A stretch of DNA of 64,000 bases from Eustoma russellianum (taxonomy: Eukaryota > Streptophyta > Magnoliopsida > Gentianales > Gentianaceae). The DNA is taken from positions 11,367,254 through 11,431,253 of the forward strand of contig AP025071.1 of the NCBI GenBank assembly GCA_036186865.1. Reading direction: 5' to 3'. Of this stretch, positions 60,290-64,000 are shown one piece after another. The stretch's first letter is position 1. Each line of letters starts with the position of its first letter. Under the pieces are notes generated by a model. It saw only the letters and a list, made by a program, of their open reading frames with translations. It was not told where the DNA came from and did no database searches. The position numbers were made by a program, and so were the translations under genes.

Positions 60290-61688
60290 CAAAAGTGTTA
60301 TGGCCGAATTGTTCATGGTATGTTTGAGTTATTTGCCTAGCTAATTTTGTGGGATGATCTTGTGACTTATGGTAATTAGTTTATGGCTAATTGGCACATG
60401 CTTTTTAAGGTTAATTTCAGATTTAATAAGTCATCAAGTGATGACAACATCAAACCAATCAATGAGTGCCAAGTAAGCAAGAGCTTAATGATCATCCAAT
60501 GAGGAGATGCCAAGTAAGCAAATACATGTCACAATGATGCAATACACTCTTCCAATAACTTAGAAGATAATTTTCAAGAGAAGAATGAGCTATAGGGGGC
60601 GGCCATATGGTGATAAAAAGGAAAGAAGAGAGCAAACAAAAGACAAGACAAGTCTTGCAAATTGATGTGCTAAAAACGTTTTTGATCTTCTTCCTTCTAA
60701 CTTTCTTTGTTTCTTCTCTCTAAAAGCCTATTGTACTCATATTCATATACTTGAATAGGCTTCATATAGACCACCACATATTCTTTTATTGTTGTAAAAG
60801 ATTGATCAAGGTCTGATCAATCTTGCACTTGCAAGGTGGTGGTGTTTGTGTTCATTGTATTCTCATACAAGGTTTGTAAAGGGTTGGAGTTGGTGTGTAA
60901 CTCCATCAACCCTGTGGTAAGGTGCTATTTTGTGTTGTGTGTTTAGTGAATACCGAGGAAAGTGTCTTAGAAGACTGGAATAGGTTGTTTATAACCGAAC
61001 CAGTATAAAATTCCTGGTGTCATTTACTTTCAGCACTTACTTTCTGTTTCAGCACTGTTTATCGTTTTTAATCACGTTTGTAAAAATAGTAAACGAATTT
61101 CAAAAATTACGAAACTTTCCAGAATCATAGCCATACGTCTCAAGGTTCTTTTGGAGCAAGTTTCAACCCTTTTGGACAAGTATAAGTCATCCAAACGTCT
61201 AAAGTTCTGAGACTAGTGCAGTCTGATTTTCAGGCTTGCAAAGGTTGAGACTTTGAACGTATTTGACTATTTTCCCAAAAGAATTTTTCAAAACTGTTGC
61301 AACCCAATTAAATAAAACTTATAAGGGGTTAGTATTTAAATTTTCAGAACATTTGGAGTTACGTACAAATAGGAATTAATTTTTCAAATCAGACTACCGT
61401 TTCTGGCAGATTTGCGCAATCTGACCACCAACAATTCTTCAAGGGGTTAGAGGTTGAATTTTAATCTAAAATGTTTAGGAGATACTCAGAACATCTGAGG
61501 CTAAGTTCTCTCCAAGTTTCAGAATTTTTGAAGACCTGAAACCTAGTTTTCAAAACATTTCAATACAGGTCTTGAAAATAGAAACTGTTTTTAGAAGTTG
61601 GGTTTTTGGTTTAAAACAATTTTAAAAACCACATTTTCCACACCCACTATTCAATCCCCCCTTCTAGTGGTGCCTTGCAGATCCTACA

Positions 61689-62074
61689 CATGATTTCATC
61701 ACCATCACCATGATGTGTATCTTGATGATCATGGCCTAAGGAGGTGTATTTTCATGGGTTTCACTCTCTTATGTATTTTCATGTAACTAGCAACATGATC
61801 ATCACCATGATCATGGTTCTTGTGATCATGATTATGGTGGATGTGACCATACCTAAGGCTTACCATGTTAAGATCATGAAATCAATGCATCATCATGCAC
61901 CATCATGATAGATATTCATGGTAGCTTAAGGGACAAGATGGTTGTCATTATTCTAGCATATATTTTGTAAGGAGCAACTTGAAAATCCTATGATATGTGT
62001 GTGTGTGTTGTTCTCAGCCAAGAGGCCAAATTGGTACCATTATAATGTTCAACAGTTAATTGAGTATACCTATG

Positions 62075-62126
<52 letters not shown>

Positions 62127-62665
62127 GTATATCATATATGTGGAAAATTAATGGTTGAGTAAACAAAGAAATTAAGAAAGGATGACACATTAAAAAGGGG
62201 GTTGTTTTGGTCATTTGGCCGAAAGCCCCACTAAGGACAAAAAGGTTAATTTCCAAACTTAAAAATTATGAAAAAGTGGGATGTTTGGAAGACTTAAAAT
62301 AGAATGGACATAGTAAAGGAATAAAATTAGTAATTAAGAGCCCAAAAAGGGGCTGTTTTGGACTATGAAACCGAGAGCTACCTCATAGGGGCAAAATAGT
62401 CATTTCACCTAAGAACATGACATGAAATAAGAGCTAAGTGATGGACTTAGGAGCTGAGATGATTTAGACACATAAAATCCGTCCGGAACTGAGCATTCAC
62501 TCATGCATATGACAACATAATTTTTAAAGCAAAAGATTTATCAAAACGATCACATTTACAAAATGGTTATTGCATAAGATGTTTTAAACAGACTTTAACG
62601 AATAAAGAATCGTACCACGAGATGAATGGTTCCTCACGACTTATGTATGTTTATGTTTGGCTGAG
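61689..62665. other. No gene; gypsy-LTR-like continuation
   Basis: It continues the sequence interrupted at 58298, rich in ATGATCATG words. It includes a microsatellite and no plausible coding frame. Confidence 0.4.
62079..62124. repeat. (TA)23 microsatellite
   Basis: Uninterrupted TA dinucleotides over about 46 bp. Confidence 0.97.
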
Positions 62666-62819
62666 TGTAACGCCTTATCCGGGACAAGGGATCTCTGACT
62701 TTATGATAGATCTATGATGTTATTATAGAGAGCTGCCTACATCTGGTCCTAGGGAGGATGTCAGGGGCAATATACGTTATGGTTGAGTGTAACACCACGT
62801 CCGGGACCCAGGATCTCCG
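62666..62819 (+). repeat. Paired TCCGGGAC motif blocks
   Basis: TGTAACGCCTTATCCGGGAC...ATCTC at 62666 and TGTAACACCACGTCCGGGAC...ATCTC at 62788 are about 122 bp apart. A third relative is at 55965. They resemble the TGTAACxCC blocks of gypsy LTRs. Confidence 0.6.
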
Positions 62820-63570
62820 CCACAACGCGTCACTGTTAGTTTATGTACGTATGATGTAATACCATGGTTGGACCATCGGGATTCATAAACAGTACTTGAG
62901 ACTACTCAGGGGATCATTCAGTATGTCGTGGGTACCGTTCTTAAAATACAATAAGTGCTATAGCCAATACATGATTTGTCATGTTTATGAAAGTTATGAA
63001 ATGATATGTTTCTAAATGTTTTACGATGCATGCATCACGTACATATCTCATGAGCACTTGATACCCTTCATATCATTATCATTCCCACGCTTTAGCCTAG
63101 TGTAACAGGCAGATAGGTGCCGGTAGGCACTTGAAACCGGAATTAGAATAGGTTATGGTTTAGGGTAATCAAGATTATACAGAAGATAATTAAGTTCCAA
63201 AAATACTGTTAACGAATGATTTGAACTACTCTGTTACCTGTTCTATTTACTTATGTTATGTACGTTGCCTATTATTTCCTTGCTTTTATGGAGGCGGTTC
63301 ATGTTATTTATTTTACCGTATTTATTCATTACCCCATCTCCCATGCATGATCCACATAACGAACTTAGGCGGAAATACTTGATGAGCGATTCATTATCGC
63401 TCATCCCTTATTTTACATCTTACAGAGCCTCAGGATCCGGAGCTGGATTATATAGAGGACAAGCCGAGAGAGTAGGTTCCATGGGCTGTCTAGTGGGCCT
63501 CAGTTCCAGCTTTTGTACTTTGATATTTCAGTCATGTACTTACGTTTTGATGTACTGATGATACGTAAGG

Positions 63571-63750
63571 GAGTAAAGCTAAAAAATCATGACCTTGATA
63601 CCTAAGCACGAAAGACTGATAGATCACTATATACATCGGATCGATCAAATTTTAAAAATGAGGAGTAAAGTTAAAAAATCATGACATTGATACCTAAACA
63701 CGAAAGACTAATTGATCACTATATACATCGATCTCTGGATTGATCGATCA
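63571..63750 (+). repeat. 92-bp tandem duplication
   Basis: The block starting GAGTAAAGCTAAAAAATCAT at 63571 recurs from 63663 with a few substitutions (GATCACTATATACATCG in both). The second copy is shorter and runs into GATCGAT-rich sequence. Confidence 0.85.
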
Positions 63751-64000
63751 ATGTATATGTTGATCTCTAAAAATGTATACATAGATCGATGTCTACCTAG
63801 TCAAAATTGGAGACACATCCCATCAATCTCTGTATATATCGATCGGTATCGCAAGAAAAGAAGGGACATTGATCTCTAAAATGGGTATATTAAACGATCG
63901 ATGTCTCATCGATCTCTCTGATAGATCGACCTATCTAATCAATAAAAAATGTCACAAAATAAGAAAAGTGACATCGATCTCTAGACTTAGGTACATTGAT
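63630..64000. repeat. GATCGAT/GATCTC-rich sequence at window end
   Basis: Many ATCGATC, GATCGATC and CATCGATCTCT words, spaced irregularly. It recalls the CGATCGAT array at 11206-11465 but is less regular. It continues past the window. Confidence 0.6.

Larger units (their letters stand above)
58299..61688 (+). mobile_element. Solo LTR of family S, + orientation, carrying a LINE insertion
   Basis: TGTAGAGAAAAAGGGG to AGATCCTACA, the reverse orientation of the 43497 element. Flanks CATGC (58294-58298) and CATGA (61689-61693) match at four of five positions, consistent with an aged TSD. Without the 309-bp LINE insertion and its extra TSD copy the length is about 3.08 kb, equal to the full LTRs. 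No PBS, PPT or coding part is attached. Confidence 0.92.
56582..63560 (+). mobile_element. Ty3/gypsy-like long LTR region, interrupted by a solo LTR
   Basis: TGTTACACCCCGACTCTC at 56582 is the classic start of many plant gypsy LTRs (TGTAACACCCCGA). Near the right side, GCTCATCCCTTATTTTACAT, GAGCCTCAGGATCCGGAGCT and GGGCCTCAGTTCCAGCTTTT (63395-63510) resemble LTR 3' parts of this group as I remember them. The family-S solo LTR (58299-61688) splits it. I cannot fix the right end or show that both halves belong to one LTR. The 166-codon frame at 57080-57580 lies in this region and I do not regard it as a gene. Confidence 0.45.

Noticed and set aside
62056..62256. 66-codon frame with Ile-Tyr repeats
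   Set aside because: It is produced by the (TA)23 microsatellite.
1..64000. Biosynthetic cluster, defence system or other multi-gene system
   Set aside because: Only one host gene can be supported in the window. All other coding text belongs to retroelements.

Overview
This is plant nuclear DNA, almost certainly from a flowering plant and probably a eudicot. It is AT-rich, full of Ty1/copia, Ty3/gypsy-like and LINE retroelements, and carries one intron-rich gene that I recognise by protein similarity as an orthologue of Arabidopsis AHK5/CKI2, the soluble PAS-hybrid histidine kinase. Nothing bacterial or organellar is present. A 10-N run shows that it comes from a scaffolded assembly. I cannot name the species. 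Layout, left half: 1-5165 is the decayed 3' part of an L1-type LINE (+), ending in an A-rich, TA-rich tail. 5160-5410 holds small minisatellites. 5560-9727 is the 5' LTR plus gag of an old long-LTR copia element (family S here), cut off where it meets 9728-10640, the gag and 5' LTR of another copia element on the - strand. 10882-12124 is a solo LTR with a perfect 5-bp target-site duplication (TSD) and an internal array of CGATCGAT palindromes. 12125-14470 is mostly unassigned. 14600-15545 is a copia RT/RNase H remnant (-). 15563-18560 is an RTE-type LINE (-) that ends close to the stop codon of the kinase gene. The kinase gene fills 33586 down to 18652 on the - strand. I could place 12 exons with GT-AG junctions at all 11 introns. 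They sum to 3060 nt in one open frame of 1019 residues: coiled coil, PAS, dimerisation/phosphoacceptor His380, N/G1/G2 ATPase boxes, and a receiver domain with Asp918. The gene looks intact although it is besieged. A 5-kb copia element sits antisense in intron 7 beside a LINE fragment, an 8.6-kb copia element lies about 0.8 kb upstream of the ATG, and a LINE lies about 0.1 kb downstream of the stop. Right half: 34392-43029 is a nearly complete copia element (+), whose single gag-pol frame is broken only by two stop codons. 43497-55045 is a complete family-S copia element (-) with 3.06-3.09-kb LTRs, PBS, PPT and a perfect CTATT TSD, but with one stop and several frame changes inside. 55051-64000 is Ty3/gypsy-like LTR sequence. 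It carries a family-S solo LTR (58299-61688), which in turn carries a 296-bp 5'-truncated RTE LINE with a 13-bp TSD, so it is a three-level nest. The most unusual sequence signals are the repeated 20-29-nt palindromes (half-site ACACATGCTGAAA) in the family-S LTRs, the GC-rich double hairpin in the leader of the 34392 element, and the CGATCGAT arrays. I see no gene cluster, CRISPR, rRNA or tRNA gene.
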